A stretch of 64,000 nucleotides of DNA, taken from positions 62,001-126,000 of the forward strand of contig NZ_JAINVF010000004.1 in the NCBI RefSeq assembly GCF_020400585.1. Reading direction: 5' to 3'. The position numbers and the translations under genes are program-made. Source of the DNA: Streptomyces sp. NK08204. GTDB taxonomy: Bacteria > Actinomycetota > Actinomycetes > Streptomycetales > Streptomycetaceae. The notes under the pieces were generated by a model. It made no database searches. It was given only the letters and a program-made list of their open reading frames with translations, and was not told where the DNA came from. Of this stretch, positions 26,055 through 34,159 are shown one piece after another (within the stretch, counting starts at the first letter, position 1; each line of letters begins with the position of its first letter).

Positions 26055-28357
26055 GCAACGAAGCCGCCGCGACGACCACCGCGGATCCCGTTCCCGCCGC
26101 CGAGCCGCCGCCGCACGGCCTCGGCGCCTGCCTGCCGCACGCCGACGCCCGCGCCAAGACCGAGGGCACCTTCCCGTACGCGGCCGACCTGTGGGCCGAG
26201 GGCCTGCTGTGGGCGGCCGTGCTGCGCTCCCCGCACGCCCACGCGCGCATCGTGTCCGTCGACACCACCCACGCGACCGAGATGCCCGGCGTACGGGCCG
26301 TCGTCACCCACGAGGACGTGCCCGGCACCCCCCGCCACGGCCGGGGCGTCCCCGACCGCCCCGTGTTCGCCTCCGAGGTGGTACGGCACCACGGCGAGCC
26401 CATCGCGGCGGTCGCGGCCGACCACCCCGACACCGCGCGGATGGCAGCCGCCGCGATCATCGTCGAGTACGAGGTACTCGACCCGGTCACCGACCCTGAG
26501 CACGCCTTCGAGGCCGAACCGCTGCACCCGGACGGCAACCTGATCCGGCACATCCCGCTGCGCCACGGCGACCCGGAGGCGGTCGGCGAGGTCGTGGTCG
26601 AGGGCCTGTACCGCATCGGCCGACAGGACCCGGCCCCCATCGGCGCCGAGGCCGGCCTCGCGGTGCCGCGGCCCGACGGCGGCGTGGAGCTGTACCTGGC
26701 CTCCACCGACCCGCACACCGACCGCAACACCGCCGCGGCCTGCTACGGACTGTCCCCCGACCAGGTGAAGATCGTCGTCACCGGGGTGCCCGGCGCCACC
26801 GCCGACCGCGAGGACCAGGGCTTCCAGCTCCCGCTCGGCCTGCTCGCCCTGAAGACCGGCTGCCCGGTGAAGCTCACGGCCACGCGCGAGGAGTCCTTCC
26901 TCGGCCATGCCCACCGCCACCCCACCCTGCTGCGCTACCGCCACCACGCCGACGCCGAGGGCAGGCTGGTGAAGGTGGAGGCGCAGATCCTGCTGGACGC
27001 GGGCGCGTACGCCGACACCTCCTCCGAGGCCCTGGCCGCCGCCGTCTCCTTCGCGTGCGGCCCTTACGTCGTCCCGAACGCCTTCATCGAGGGCTGGGCC
27101 GTGCGCACCAACAACCCGCCCTCCGGGCACGTGCGCGGCGAGGGCGCCATGCAGGTGTGCGCCGCCTACGAGGCACAGATGGACAAGCTCGCGAAGAAGT
27201 TCGGCCTGGACCCGGCCGAACTGCGCCTGCGCAACGCGCTCGCCACCGGCGACGTGCTGCCCATCGGCCAGACGGTGACCTGCCCGGCGCCGGTGGCCGA
27301 ACTCCTCCAGGCGGTAAGGGACTTCCCGCTGCCCGCACTGCCCAAGGACACGCCGGAGGAGGAGTGGCTGCTGCCCGGCGGCCCCGAGGGCGCGGGCGAG
27401 CCGGGTGCGGTGCGCCGGGGGGTCGGCTACGGCCTGGGCATGGTGCACATGCTCGGCGCGGAGGGCGCCGACGAGGTGTCCACGGCGACCGTGAAGGTCC
27501 ACGACGGCGTCGCGACCGTGCTGTGCGCGGCCGTGGAGACAGGCCAGGGCTTCACCACGCTGGCCCGGCAGATCGTGCAGGAGACGCTCGGTGTCGAAGA
27601 GGTCCACGTGGCCCCGGTCGACACCGACCAGCCCCCGGCCGGCGCGGGCTGCCGCGGCCGGCACACCTGGGTGTCGGGCGGCGCGGTGGAACGGGCGGCC
27701 AAGATGGTCCGCACGCAACTGCTCCAGCCCCTGGCGCACAAGTTCGGCATGTCCACCGAGCTGCTCCAGATCACCGACGGCAAGATCACCTCGTACGACG
27801 GAGTGCTGTCGACGACCGTCAGCGAGGCGATGGAGGGCAAGGAGCTGTGGGCCACGGCCCAGTGCCGCCCGCACCCCACCGAGCCGCTGAACGACTCCGG
27901 CCAGGGCGACGCCTTCGTGGGCCTCGCCTTCTGCGCGGTCCGCGCGGTGGTGGACGTGGACGTGGAGCTGGGATCCGTCCGGGTGGTGGAGCTGGCGGTC
28001 GCCCAGGACGTGGGCCGGATCCTCAACCCGGCGCAGCTCGCGGCCAGGATCGAGGCGGGTCTCACCCAGGGCGTGGGCATCGCCCTCACCGAGAACCTGC
28101 GCACCCCGCGCGGGCTGATCCGCCACCCCGACCTGACCGGATACGCCCTCCCGACCGCTCTGGACACGCCGGACATCCGGATCGTGAAACTGGTCGAGGA
28201 ACGGGACGTGGTCGCCCCCTTCGGCGCCAAGTCGGTCAGCGCGGTACCGGTGGTGACGGCCCCCGCGGCGATCGCCTCGGCCGTCCGCGCGGCCACCGGC
28301 CGGCCGGTCAACCGCCTGCCGATCCGCCCGCAGGCCGCGGTGGTGACGGACCGGTGA
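26051..28357 (+). CDS. Xanthine-dehydrogenase-family molybdopterin-binding subunit
   Basis: A 768-residue large subunit. The N-terminal domain (DARAKTEGTFPYAADLWAEG ... VVTHEDVPG) is the hammerhead domain. Cofactor motifs include GHVRGEGAMQ near 358 and VETGQGFTTLARQI near 496. Near residue 722 the usual G-x-GE segment holding the catalytic glutamate reads GAKSVSAVPVV, with Ala where Glu is expected. The substrate therefore cannot be assumed to be xanthine, and the enzyme may act differently or be inactive. The start overlaps the Fe-S gene and the stop overlaps a small membrane-protein gene. Confidence 0.87.
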   Translation: MSNEAAATTTADPVPAAEPPPHGLGACLPHADARAKTEGTFPYAADLWAEGLLWAAVLRSPHAHARIVSVDTTHATEMPGVRAVVTHEDVPGTPRHGRGVPDRPVFASEVVRHHGEPIAAVAADHPDTARMAAAAIIVEYEVLDPVTDPEHAFEAEPLHPDGNLIRHIPLRHGDPEAVGEVVVEGLYRIGRQDPAPIGAEAGLAVPRPDGGVELYLASTDPHTDRNTAAACYGLSPDQVKIVVTGVPGATADREDQGFQLPLGLLALKTGCPVKLTATREESFLGHAHRHPTLLRYRHHADAEGRLVKVEAQILLDAGAYADTSSEALAAAVSFACGPYVVPNAFIEGWAVRTNNPPSGHVRGEGAMQVCAAYEAQMDKLAKKFGLDPAELRLRNALATGDVLPIGQTVTCPAPVAELLQAVRDFPLPALPKDTPEEEWLLPGGPEGAGEPGAVRRGVGYGLGMVHMLGAEGADEVSTATVKVHDGVATVLCAAVETGQGFTTLARQIVQETLGVEEVHVAPVDTDQPPAGAGCRGRHTWVSGGAVERAAKMVRTQLLQPLAHKFGMSTELLQITDGKITSYDGVLSTTVSEAMEGKELWATAQCRPHPTEPLNDSGQGDAFVGLAFCAVRAVVDVDVELGSVRVVELAVAQDVGRILNPAQLAARIEAGLTQGVGIALTENLRTPRGLIRHPDLTGYALPTALDTPDIRIVKLVEERDVVAPFGAKSVSAVPVVTAPAAIASAVRAATGRPVNRLPIRPQAAVVTDR

Positions 28358-28494
28358 GCGACCAGCCCGCCCCGCGCACCCCCGAGGAGCCGCGCTACGA
28401 GCCGCCGCCGGCCCCGGGCAAGCTGCTGTTGTGGATCCTGCTGTTCGTCGTGGCGGCACTGGCGGTTGTCCTGGGCGGCATCTACTTCACCTGA
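28354..28494 (+). CDS. Small single-span membrane protein of the xdh operon
   Basis: A 46-residue protein whose GTG start overlaps the previous stop by four bases. It has a proline-rich cytoplasmic part (PAPRTPEEPRYEPPPAPG) and one C-terminal helix (LLLWILLFVVAALAVVLGGIY). Translational coupling to the Mo subunit suggests it anchors or assists the complex at the membrane. No family is recognised. Confidence 0.75.
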   Translation: MSDQPAPRTPEEPRYEPPPAPGKLLLWILLFVVAALAVVLGGIYFT

Positions 28495-28636
28495 ACTGGT
28501 GACGCCTGGGAACGGAACGCGGCCCGGTCGTCTGACGTCTTCCCTCGTGGAGGGCGTTGTCAGTGGGGCGGCGTAGTGTTCCGGGCAGTGGGGGACGGCC
28601 GTTCCCGACGCACCAGGATCGGATCGCGGGGGAGCG

Positions 28637-29800
28637 ATGAGCACGACCGACGCCGGGGTTCCGGCGATCACGCTGACCGAGGCGGAGCTGGGGCGCTACG
28701 TCACACACGCCCCGACCCGCGGCCTGCTCACCGGTCCCGGACTGCCCGCCGACACCGGCCTGTTGACGTTCTCCCCGCTGCGTACGAACGGCCTGCGCAC
28801 CCTCGCCGACGCCACCGACGGCCCCCTGCACCTGGCGGAGGAGCTGCGAGACCGCCTGGTGATCGGCGAACTGCTCAACCCGGCCGGCATGGAGCGCGAG
28901 TCGATCCTGCTCGACGGTGACACCGGCGAGCTGACGACGGCCTACCTCCTCGACCCGTCCGCACCCCGCCCCTTCGCGCCCTCCCTGGCCACGCTGCTGC
29001 GCTTCGCCGCGGTCACCGAGGAACTGGCGGGCCTGCGTGGCCGTTTCACCGCCCTGGCGGGCCAGTACGGCCCCAGGACGGCGACCGAGGCGTCCCGGCT
29101 CCTCCTCGCGCTCTTCGAGGAGGGCACGGACGGCGACGTTCCGGCGTACTGGAAGGCCGCGGCGCTGATCCGCCCGCTCGCCCTCGTCGTCGGCCCCGGC
29201 ACGGCCCGCGGCCTCACCCTGGACGTCCCCGCCCGCCTCCTGGACCAGGAGTTCGGCCACGGCCGCGTCGTCCGCTACGAGGAGGTGGACTTCCCGGCCA
29301 CGCTCACGCACGAGCCGACCCGCCGCTTCCTGCGCGAGACCGGTCTGCCGGAGGCGGCGGTCCTCTTCCACACGGACACGGACGTGCCGCTGCCGACCCT
29401 TCGGGAGTACGTCACCGACGAGCGCACGGGCGACGCCTTCCCGCCGATCGAACTCCCCGCCCACGCGGACCACCTGATCCGCCTCGGCCACCTGGTCGAG
29501 GACAACAGCCTGGTGATCGACGGCAGAACGGGCGCGGTCCTGACGTTCAGCGAGCCGGAGGCGGCCCTCTACCCCCTCAACACCGACGTCTCCACCCTCG
29601 CCTTCACGCTCTGGCTGCTGCACCACGAGCGCACCATCGACGAACACCTCGGCAACGAACTGAGCACCGAGGCCTACGACCAGCTCGCCGCCGCGATGAT
29701 CGACACCCTGTCCGCCGTCGACCCCACCGGCACGGCCCACGACTCCGAGTGGCACTACTGGACCGAACTCTTCCAGGACGAGGCGGGCGGGGTCCTTTAA
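28637..29800 (+). CDS. SUKH-4 family immunity-like protein (two copies of the fold)
   Basis: A 387-residue soluble protein with two SUKH-like halves, about residues 1-180 (GLLTFSPLRTNGLRTL ... ILLDGDTGELTTAYLL) and 200-370 (LIRLGHLVEDNSLVIDGRTGAVLTF). SUKH proteins are immunity partners of secreted toxins, but Streptomyces also have many stand-alone members of unknown job. No toxin gene is adjacent. It is the last chromosomal gene before the integrated element, separated from the att site by a hairpin. Confidence 0.78.
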   Translation: MSTTDAGVPAITLTEAELGRYVTHAPTRGLLTGPGLPADTGLLTFSPLRTNGLRTLADATDGPLHLAEELRDRLVIGELLNPAGMERESILLDGDTGELTTAYLLDPSAPRPFAPSLATLLRFAAVTEELAGLRGRFTALAGQYGPRTATEASRLLLALFEEGTDGDVPAYWKAAALIRPLALVVGPGTARGLTLDVPARLLDQEFGHGRVVRYEEVDFPATLTHEPTRRFLRETGLPEAAVLFHTDTDVPLPTLREYVTDERTGDAFPPIELPAHADHLIRLGHLVEDNSLVIDGRTGAVLTFSEPEAALYPLNTDVSTLAFTLWLLHHERTIDEHLGNELSTEAYDQLAAAMIDTLSAVDPTGTAHDSEWHYWTELFQDEAGGVL

Positions 29801-29837
29801 AACCCCGCGGGGTCCCTGTGCACCCGCTCGCCTCGCC

Positions 29838-29879
29838 GGAGCGGACAGCCGGGCCGGCCGAGGGACGCCCGGCCGCTCC
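29838..29879 (+). terminator. Hairpin after the SUKH-4 gene
   Basis: ggagcgg (29838-29844) pairs with ccgctcc (29873-29879), with an inner cgggc/gcccg pair. Probable terminator between the SUKH-4 gene and the displaced tRNA-Cys end. Confidence 0.6.
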
Positions 29880-29925
29880 AACTGCTCCAGTAGCTCGCGT
29901 GTGCGGCCCGGACCCGAGGGGGGAC

Positions 29926-29973
29926 CACTGGAGGCCATGGCGGGAATCGAACCCGCGTAACTCGCTTTGCAGG
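29926..29973. repeat. Left attachment repeat (attL), displaced 3' end of tRNA-Cys
   Basis: Identical over 48 bp to 44189-44236. It contains the T-arm and 3' anticodon arm of tRNA-Cys in reverse orientation but diverges immediately after (…caggtttg against …caggcgag), so no complete tRNA exists here. It is the chromosomal 3' end pushed away by integration. Confidence 0.95.
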
Positions 29974-30079
29974 TTTGTCCGCGTGGGTCAGGGGCTGATC
30001 CGGTGCAGTTCATCCTCGTTCAGCGCAGTACCTCCGAGCGGGGCGCGTACCTCCGTGAACGAGTACGGACGCGACTGAA

Positions 30080-30100
30080 TGAGACGGAAACTGAGACGGA
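30080..30100. repeat. Left arm-type repeat
   Basis: Two close copies of TGAGACGG separated by AAAC, about 107 bp inside the left att core. The same 21-bp sequence with one mismatch occurs at 44112-44132, inside the right end. Likely integrase or excisionase arm site. Confidence 0.6.
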
Positions 30101-30114
30101 TACGCCACGTCCCA

Positions 30115-30780
30115 TCAGGCGTGGCGAGTCGGCTCCGGTACGAGTCGGCTCGTGAACCCGGCGCCACAGAGACGCTCGTACGCTGCCTTGATGTCCTCCG
30201 GGATCTCTTGCTCGATCATGAATCCCTGCTGGGGGTAGATCATGAGTCGCTGCTGAGCGCCGACCAGCATGTCGATGACAAGACGCGGGTCCCCGATCGA
30301 GTCGACGTAATCGCGAAAGGCCATGGGAGGCGACGCGCTCACCCACTCGACGGTGGGCCACAGCTTGCGGGCTGTCGCGTACGCGCGCCGTTCCTCGTAG
30401 GGCTTGCTGACCAGGAGAACGGATGAGACAGGCACCTGCTGCTCTTCGAGAAGCGCACGAGAGAAGCGGATGTTCTCGCCCGTGTTCCGGGCCTTCGGCT
30501 CGACAAGGATGGCGGCAGCCGGGACCCCCAGCTCGATGGCGCGCTCACGGTAGTGCTGAGCCTCGCCGCGCGGCATTCGCTCTCGCGTCGTTCGGCTGGT
30601 CGCCCCAGTGAAGACGATGAGCGGCGCCATGCCTCGGTGGTAGAGATCTGCGGTGGTGTCGGCCACCTGAAGGTCATGGCTGCCGAGACCGATGGCTACG
30701 GAGCAGGGGCGAGGCTCGTGTCCCATCTGCTGGAAGTCCCAGAGTCGCTGCGCGTCTGCCCATGCCTGAGCCGAGAACAC
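30115..30780 (-). CDS. YdcF/SanA-like (DUF218) protein
   Basis: A 221-residue soluble member of the DUF218 fold, with IGLGSHDLQVADTTADLYHRG at the start, IVFTGATS as the conserved turn and ILVEPKARNTGENI as the family motif with its characteristic glutamate and asparagine. There is no membrane anchor, unlike YdcF or SanA envelope proteins. The GTG start directly abuts the stop of the GntR gene upstream, so it is cotranslated with the repressor. Many AICEs have a NUDIX gene in this position; whether this protein replaces it is speculation. Confidence 0.8.
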   Translation of the reverse strand: MFSAQAWADAQRLWDFQQMGHEPRPCSVAIGLGSHDLQVADTTADLYHRGMAPLIVFTGATSRTTRERMPRGEAQHYRERAIELGVPAAAILVEPKARNTGENIRFSRALLEEQQVPVSSVLLVSKPYEERRAYATARKLWPTVEWVSASPPMAFRDYVDSIGDPRLVIDMLVGAQQRLMIYPQQGFMIEQEIPEDIKAAYERLCGAGFTSRLVPEPTRHA

Positions 30781-31578
30781 TTACTCACCTTCCGTCTTCG
30801 CCGAGTCGGGCACCTTGAAGTCATACGACCACGCGAAGCGCGTCGCCGCGTGCACTCCGATGGCGAACTCAACCACGGTCCCGTCCGCCGTGTATGTGGT
30901 GCGGTGCAGCTCCACCACCCACTCACCTGGTGAGAGCTGGAGAAGTTGGGCTTCCTCAGCCGTGGGTACGCGGGCGAACAGTTCCTCCGTCATGTGGTCG
31001 ATCTCGTACCCGGCGTCGTAGAGGACGCGGAAGCCGCCGCCACGGCCGGCGGGTCCCGGAGTCGGGTCGACGATGCGGGTCCCCTCGACGTGTTCGGGCC
31101 GGTAGTAGCTGGTCAGGGTGTGGGTCGGCTGAGTGCCTTCCTTCACCAGGCGAGCCCGCGCGTACACGTCGGCTCCCTCGGGCAAGCCGTGCGCGGCGGC
31201 CACGACCGCCGGCGCCTTGACGCGACTGACTGTCTGGGTCTGCTCGTTCCGGTCGTACTTCCGTCCGGACGCCACGCGGTCCGCGATGAAGGCGACCTCA
31301 TCACCGTCCCGCCACTTGGCCTTGTCGTAGCGCGCGATGCCCAAGCGCTTGAGCGGCGTCTTGTGACGCACAACGGTGCCGTGTCCGCGGGTCATCGTGA
31401 CCAGACCTTCGGCCTCCAGGGCCTTGTATGCGCGGTGGACGGTCTCCTTGGATCCCTCACCCGCCTCTACGAGGTCGCGGATCTGCGGTAGCTGCTCGCC
31501 GGGGGCAGGATCGCCGTTCTTGATCTGCTCGGCGAACCGGTCGGCCAGTTCCCGCCACTTTGGCGCTTTCGGTGCCAC
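30781..31578 (-). CDS. GntR/UTRA-family repressor of the element (KorSA-like)
   Basis: A 265-residue regulator with an N-terminal GntR winged helix (WRELADRFAEQIKNGDPAPGEQLP ... GSKETVHRAYKALEAEGLV) and a C-terminal UTRA ligand-binding domain (VYARARLVKEGTQPTHTLTSYY ... RTTYTADGTVVEFAIGVH). KorSA-type GntR proteins of pSAM2 repress their own gene and the replication and transfer activator. Three copies of a perfect 10-bp palindrome lie 38-106 bp upstream, fitting autoregulation. The YdcF-like gene follows without a gap. Confidence 0.88.
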   Translation of the reverse strand: MAPKAPKWRELADRFAEQIKNGDPAPGEQLPQIRDLVEAGEGSKETVHRAYKALEAEGLVTMTRGHGTVVRHKTPLKRLGIARYDKAKWRDGDEVAFIADRVASGRKYDRNEQTQTVSRVKAPAVVAAAHGLPEGADVYARARLVKEGTQPTHTLTSYYRPEHVEGTRIVDPTPGPAGRGGGFRVLYDAGYEIDHMTEELFARVPTAEEAQLLQLSPGEWVVELHRTTYTADGTVVEFAIGVHAATRFAWSYDFKVPDSAKTEGE

Positions 31579-31615
31579 GCCGAACTCCTCTCGACGGCTT
31601 CAAGTGAAGCACACA

Positions 31616-31684
31616 GTCCTAGGACAGTTGACAGTCCTAGGACTGCCATGCATTCTCATTCCAGGCCGCCCGTAGTCCTAGGAC
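31616..31684. promoter_or_regulatory. Three palindromic operators in front of the GntR gene
   Basis: GTCCTAGGAC occurs at 31616-31625, 31634-31643 and 31675-31684 (18 and 41 bp between starts). The middle copy is extended to CAGTCCTAGGACTG. A perfect TTGACA (31628-31633) sits between the first two on the plus strand, so binding would block rightward transcription as well as the repressor gene on the minus strand. Confidence 0.75.
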
Positions 31685-32125
31685 AGCGAGCAAAAGGGCT
31701 CTCTTTGGGTTTCCTTCGATGCCTAGTCGGTTCGGGATTGCTCGTGCGGTTGGGGCCCCGAGCTGGTCGTTTTTTGAGAACTGCATAGGTGGGCCCCGTC
31801 TCCCCGAGTCGAAAAGGCGGATCGCGCGGCATCGAGCTGCGCCCCCTGACCCTGCAATGTCCGGGGAGGTCGGCGTGAGTCGACGACATAAGACGGTGCT
31901 GCCGGACGGACCGGTCGGCAGCACCGCATGACCTGTTCCAGTCCGCCCCTGGTCCGCTGCGCTTCGGGCGTTGCGGCCGGCTGCCTCTCCCGCCCGTACG
32001 GCTCGCCTTGCTTGGCGCTGGACGGGCGGGGGTGCGGGGAGCCGGAATCCACCGACTCCGATACGAGAGCGGCCCCCGGGTGGCACCCCGGAGGCCGCGT
32101 ACAGGCACCTGTAGTGGAGGCACCT
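31685..32125. other. Leader region of the element's rightward operon, no clear gene
   Basis: About 440 bp with no frame that looks coding by composition. It contains a run of six T at 31770-31775 followed by GAGAACTGCATAGG, and several GC-rich palindromic stretches. It probably holds the rightward promoter region or an untranslated leader. Confidence 0.5.
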
Positions 32126-32230
32126 GTGGTGACGAGTCTGACAGACGCGGAGCGCGATGAGCTGTCGCGGAAGAACTCCGAGGCGAACAAGCGCAGCGAG
32201 GACAACGCCCGTGGGCGGGGCGGACGGTGA
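32126..32230 (+). CDS. Very small hydrophilic protein, first gene of rightward operon
   Basis: A 33-34 residue frame starting at GTG 32126 or 32129 with GGAGG five to eight bases upstream. The peptide has a charged helix-like sequence (SLTDAERDELSRKNSEANKR) and a basic end. The good ribosome site and amphipathic composition favour a real gene, but no family is recognised. Confidence 0.45.
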   Translation: MVTSLTDAERDELSRKNSEANKRSEDNARGRGGR

Positions 32231-32341
32231 CGGGCGCCACCGAGCACGAGAAGACGAAACCGCCGCTGCCTGTCCGTCCGCCTCGCCCGCATCCGCATGC
32301 GGCGTGAGCGGACGCTGAAATCAACCGCCCTGATGGTCGTA

Positions 32342-32362
32342 CGCCGGGTTCGACTCCCGGCG
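32342..32362 (+). other. tRNA T-arm-like hairpin
   Basis: A 7-bp stem (cgccggg/cccggcg) with loop TTCGACT, the T-arm consensus GGTTCGA, followed by gggggcA like the 3' side of an acceptor stem. No matching 5' acceptor (GCCCCCG) is found within 90 bp upstream and CCA is absent, so this is at most a tRNA remnant or mimic. Confidence 0.45.
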
Positions 32363-32428
32363 GGGGCACTCCGGCCGCTGCTCTTGCGGCCGTGCCGCGC
32401 ACCGCGCGGCTTCACCCACAACGGCGTG

Positions 32429-32456
32429 CGGCTCCCGGGCTGCCTCCCGGGAGCCG
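32429..32456 (+). terminator. Strong hairpin before DUF6284 gene
   Basis: Perfect 11-bp stem (cggctcccggg / cccgggagccg) with a 6-nt loop, 40 bp before the ATG at 32497. It could be a terminator/attenuator or a protein-binding structure in the leader. Confidence 0.55.
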
Positions 32457-32496
32457 CTGTTCGGGCCGTTTCACCTGCAAGGGAGACCACGACCCA

Positions 32497-32766
32497 ATGA
32501 GCCACATCGTCACTGTTCAGGACGCTGTTACCGCGTTCGCTGACTTCATGGAGCCGACGAGTGCGGAGCTGAACGCGATCGAGCAGGAGATGCCGCTGAT
32601 CCTGGCGGACGTCGACCTGCTCGACGCGCAGATCACCACCCTGGACCGCGTCCCGACCGAGCTGGACGCCCGCCGGATCCGCAGGGCCCGCCGCCGGGTC
32701 CTGGTCGAGCGGCGTGCCCTGGCCAACCAGACCGCTGGCATGACGCTGTCGGGGGGTGCGGCATGA
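32497..32766 (+). CDS. DUF6284 family small protein
   Basis: An 89-residue protein, MSHIVTVQDAVTAFADFMEP at the start and then a helical segment ending in the very basic ELDARRIRRARRRVLVERR. This matches the DUF6284 pattern found in Streptomyces AICEs and plasmids. AGGGAGA lies upstream of the ATG. The stop overlaps the next ATG by four bases (ATGA), the first of a chain of coupled genes running to the tra gene. Function unknown. Confidence 0.78.
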   Translation: MSHIVTVQDAVTAFADFMEPTSAELNAIEQEMPLILADVDLLDAQITTLDRVPTELDARRIRRARRRVLVERRALANQTAGMTLSGGAA

Positions 32767-33029
32767 GCCCCGACACCCGTGAGTTCCTGGCCGCGGTTCT
32801 GGACGCTATCGACATTCCCGCACCGGCCACCTTCGGCGACCGCGAAGCGTTCGCGCGACTGCTGGCAGACCGCGTGCTGGACGCGGTCGTTGCCCTGACC
32901 GGCGCCTTGGGCGAGCCGCCGGACGCCGACTGGGGGCTTGGCTGGCACACCGATTACCTGCGTAGGCAGCTCGCGAAGAACCCGCCGACCACCTACCGCC
33001 ACCACGGCGCGAGCGGGGGTACGGCGTGA
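32763..33029 (+). CDS. AICE hypothetical protein
   Basis: An 88-residue acidic protein (MSPDTREFLAAVLDAIDIPAP ...) with two predicted helices around residues 5-15 and 26-48, and a hydrophilic end (WHTDYLRRQLAKNPPTT). It has no membrane segment and no recognised domain. It overlaps its neighbours on both sides by four bases and is thus tightly coupled in the transfer operon. Confidence 0.7.
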   Translation: MSPDTREFLAAVLDAIDIPAPATFGDREAFARLLADRVLDAVVALTGALGEPPDADWGLGWHTDYLRRQLAKNPPTTYRHHGASGGTA

Positions 33030-34159
33030 ACCGCAAGGAACTGACCACCCCGCAGCGCGTCGTCCTGGGGGCCGCGTTCGTCATCATGGCCGCCGTCGGC
33101 GGTATCGGCGGGTACGGCACGTTCAGCAACATCGGCCACGCCTACGGAACCGGCACCGCGCTCGGCGCGGTCGCCGCCGGCGAGGGAGCCACCGCCGTTC
33201 TCGGCCTGGTTCTGCTCGGTCTGACCATGCTGGGGCAGTCCTCACCCCGAATCGTGCGTCTCGGGCTGTGGGCGCTGCCCGCCGCAGCATCGGTCATGGC
33301 CGCGATGGCCGGCCCGGACGCCGGCCGTACCGTGATCTATGCGGTGACACCGATGGGCATGTGTGTCTCGGCTGAGGGCATGGCGTTCCTGGCCCGGCGG
33401 ATCGTCGTCCACACCGACGGCCGTGACGCCGAAGCCGAGGCCCGCGCGGCGGCCGTGGTGCGGCAGCTGGCCTTTCACCGGGCCGTGGCCGCCAACCACC
33501 CCAGCGACTGGGTGAAGAGGTGGGCGGAGCGGAAGTCGTGGCGGCTGGCCCGCAGGGTCGGCACCGGCGACCACACGTTGGGAACGCGGCTGCTCGATGT
33601 GCAGCGGGATCGGGTCACGGCGGGCGCGGATGCCGCGCTGGCGGGCATGTTCACCACCCCGACCGATCCGCTGGCGCTGCCGTCAATCGGCCCGATCGGC
33701 CCGGCGACCCCCGTGAGCGCGAATGCGGAGGAATCCACCGAGACCAAGAGGATTCGGTCGACGGCTGACCAGGTGGAATCGACCCCGGTCACGATCACTC
33801 TGACGCGTCTCCCGGTCCCCGATCCGATCCCGGCGGACGCGGGTAAGTCGGGCTGGCCGCTCAAGCCGATCCCCGCGCTCACGGCCCCGGTCGAGTCGAC
33901 CCCGGCCCCGATCACCGTGCGCCGGTCGGTGGCGGCAGAGTCGACCCGGCCGCGTCGGGCGACGTATCGAGTCCCGGATGCCGCGAAGGCGCCCCGGACC
34001 CGGCGGACTGCGGAACAGCTCCTGGCCGAGGCGCGGACGCTGACGGCCGAATGGCCGCAGATCCACATCACGGCGGAGGGGATTCGCAGGGAGATGCACG
34101 TCTCCCCGACCAACGCGCGCATGCTGCGTGACGCGCTGCTCGCCGAGCGGGCCGCGTGA
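33026..34159 (+). CDS. DUF2637-type membrane protein of the transfer operon
   Basis: A 377-residue protein. Residues ~10-125 hold four hydrophobic helices (VVLGAAFVIMAAVGGIGGYG; GEGATAVLGLVLLGLTML; LGLWALPAAASVMAAMAG; MCVSAEGMAFLARRIV), the DUF2637 layout. The middle is a Pro/Thr/Ser-rich linker, and the last ~60 residues look like a small DNA-binding helix-turn-helix (RTAEQLLAEARTLTAEWPQIHITAEGIRREMHVSPTNARMLRDALL). A membrane half joined to a DNA-binding end suggests a role in bringing element DNA to the Tra pore, or in spread. GTG start overlaps the previous gene. Confidence 0.78.
   Translation: MNRKELTTPQRVVLGAAFVIMAAVGGIGGYGTFSNIGHAYGTGTALGAVAAGEGATAVLGLVLLGLTMLGQSSPRIVRLGLWALPAAASVMAAMAGPDAGRTVIYAVTPMGMCVSAEGMAFLARRIVVHTDGRDAEAEARAAAVVRQLAFHRAVAANHPSDWVKRWAERKSWRLARRVGTGDHTLGTRLLDVQRDRVTAGADAALAGMFTTPTDPLALPSIGPIGPATPVSANAEESTETKRIRSTADQVESTPVTITLTRLPVPDPIPADAGKSGWPLKPIPALTAPVESTPAPITVRRSVAAESTRPRRATYRVPDAAKAPRTRRTAEQLLAEARTLTAEWPQIHITAEGIRREMHVSPTNARMLRDALLAERAA

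Noticed and set aside
29926..29973. A second tRNA-Cys gene
   Set aside because: Only the 3' half matches; the sequence diverges within the anticodon arm and no 5' acceptor or D-arm follows. It is the displaced att copy.
32297..32500. A 67-codon frame over the tRNA-like hairpin
   Set aside because: Arg/Leu/Pro-rich translation without ribosome site; the stretch is explained better by hairpins and the leader of the next gene.
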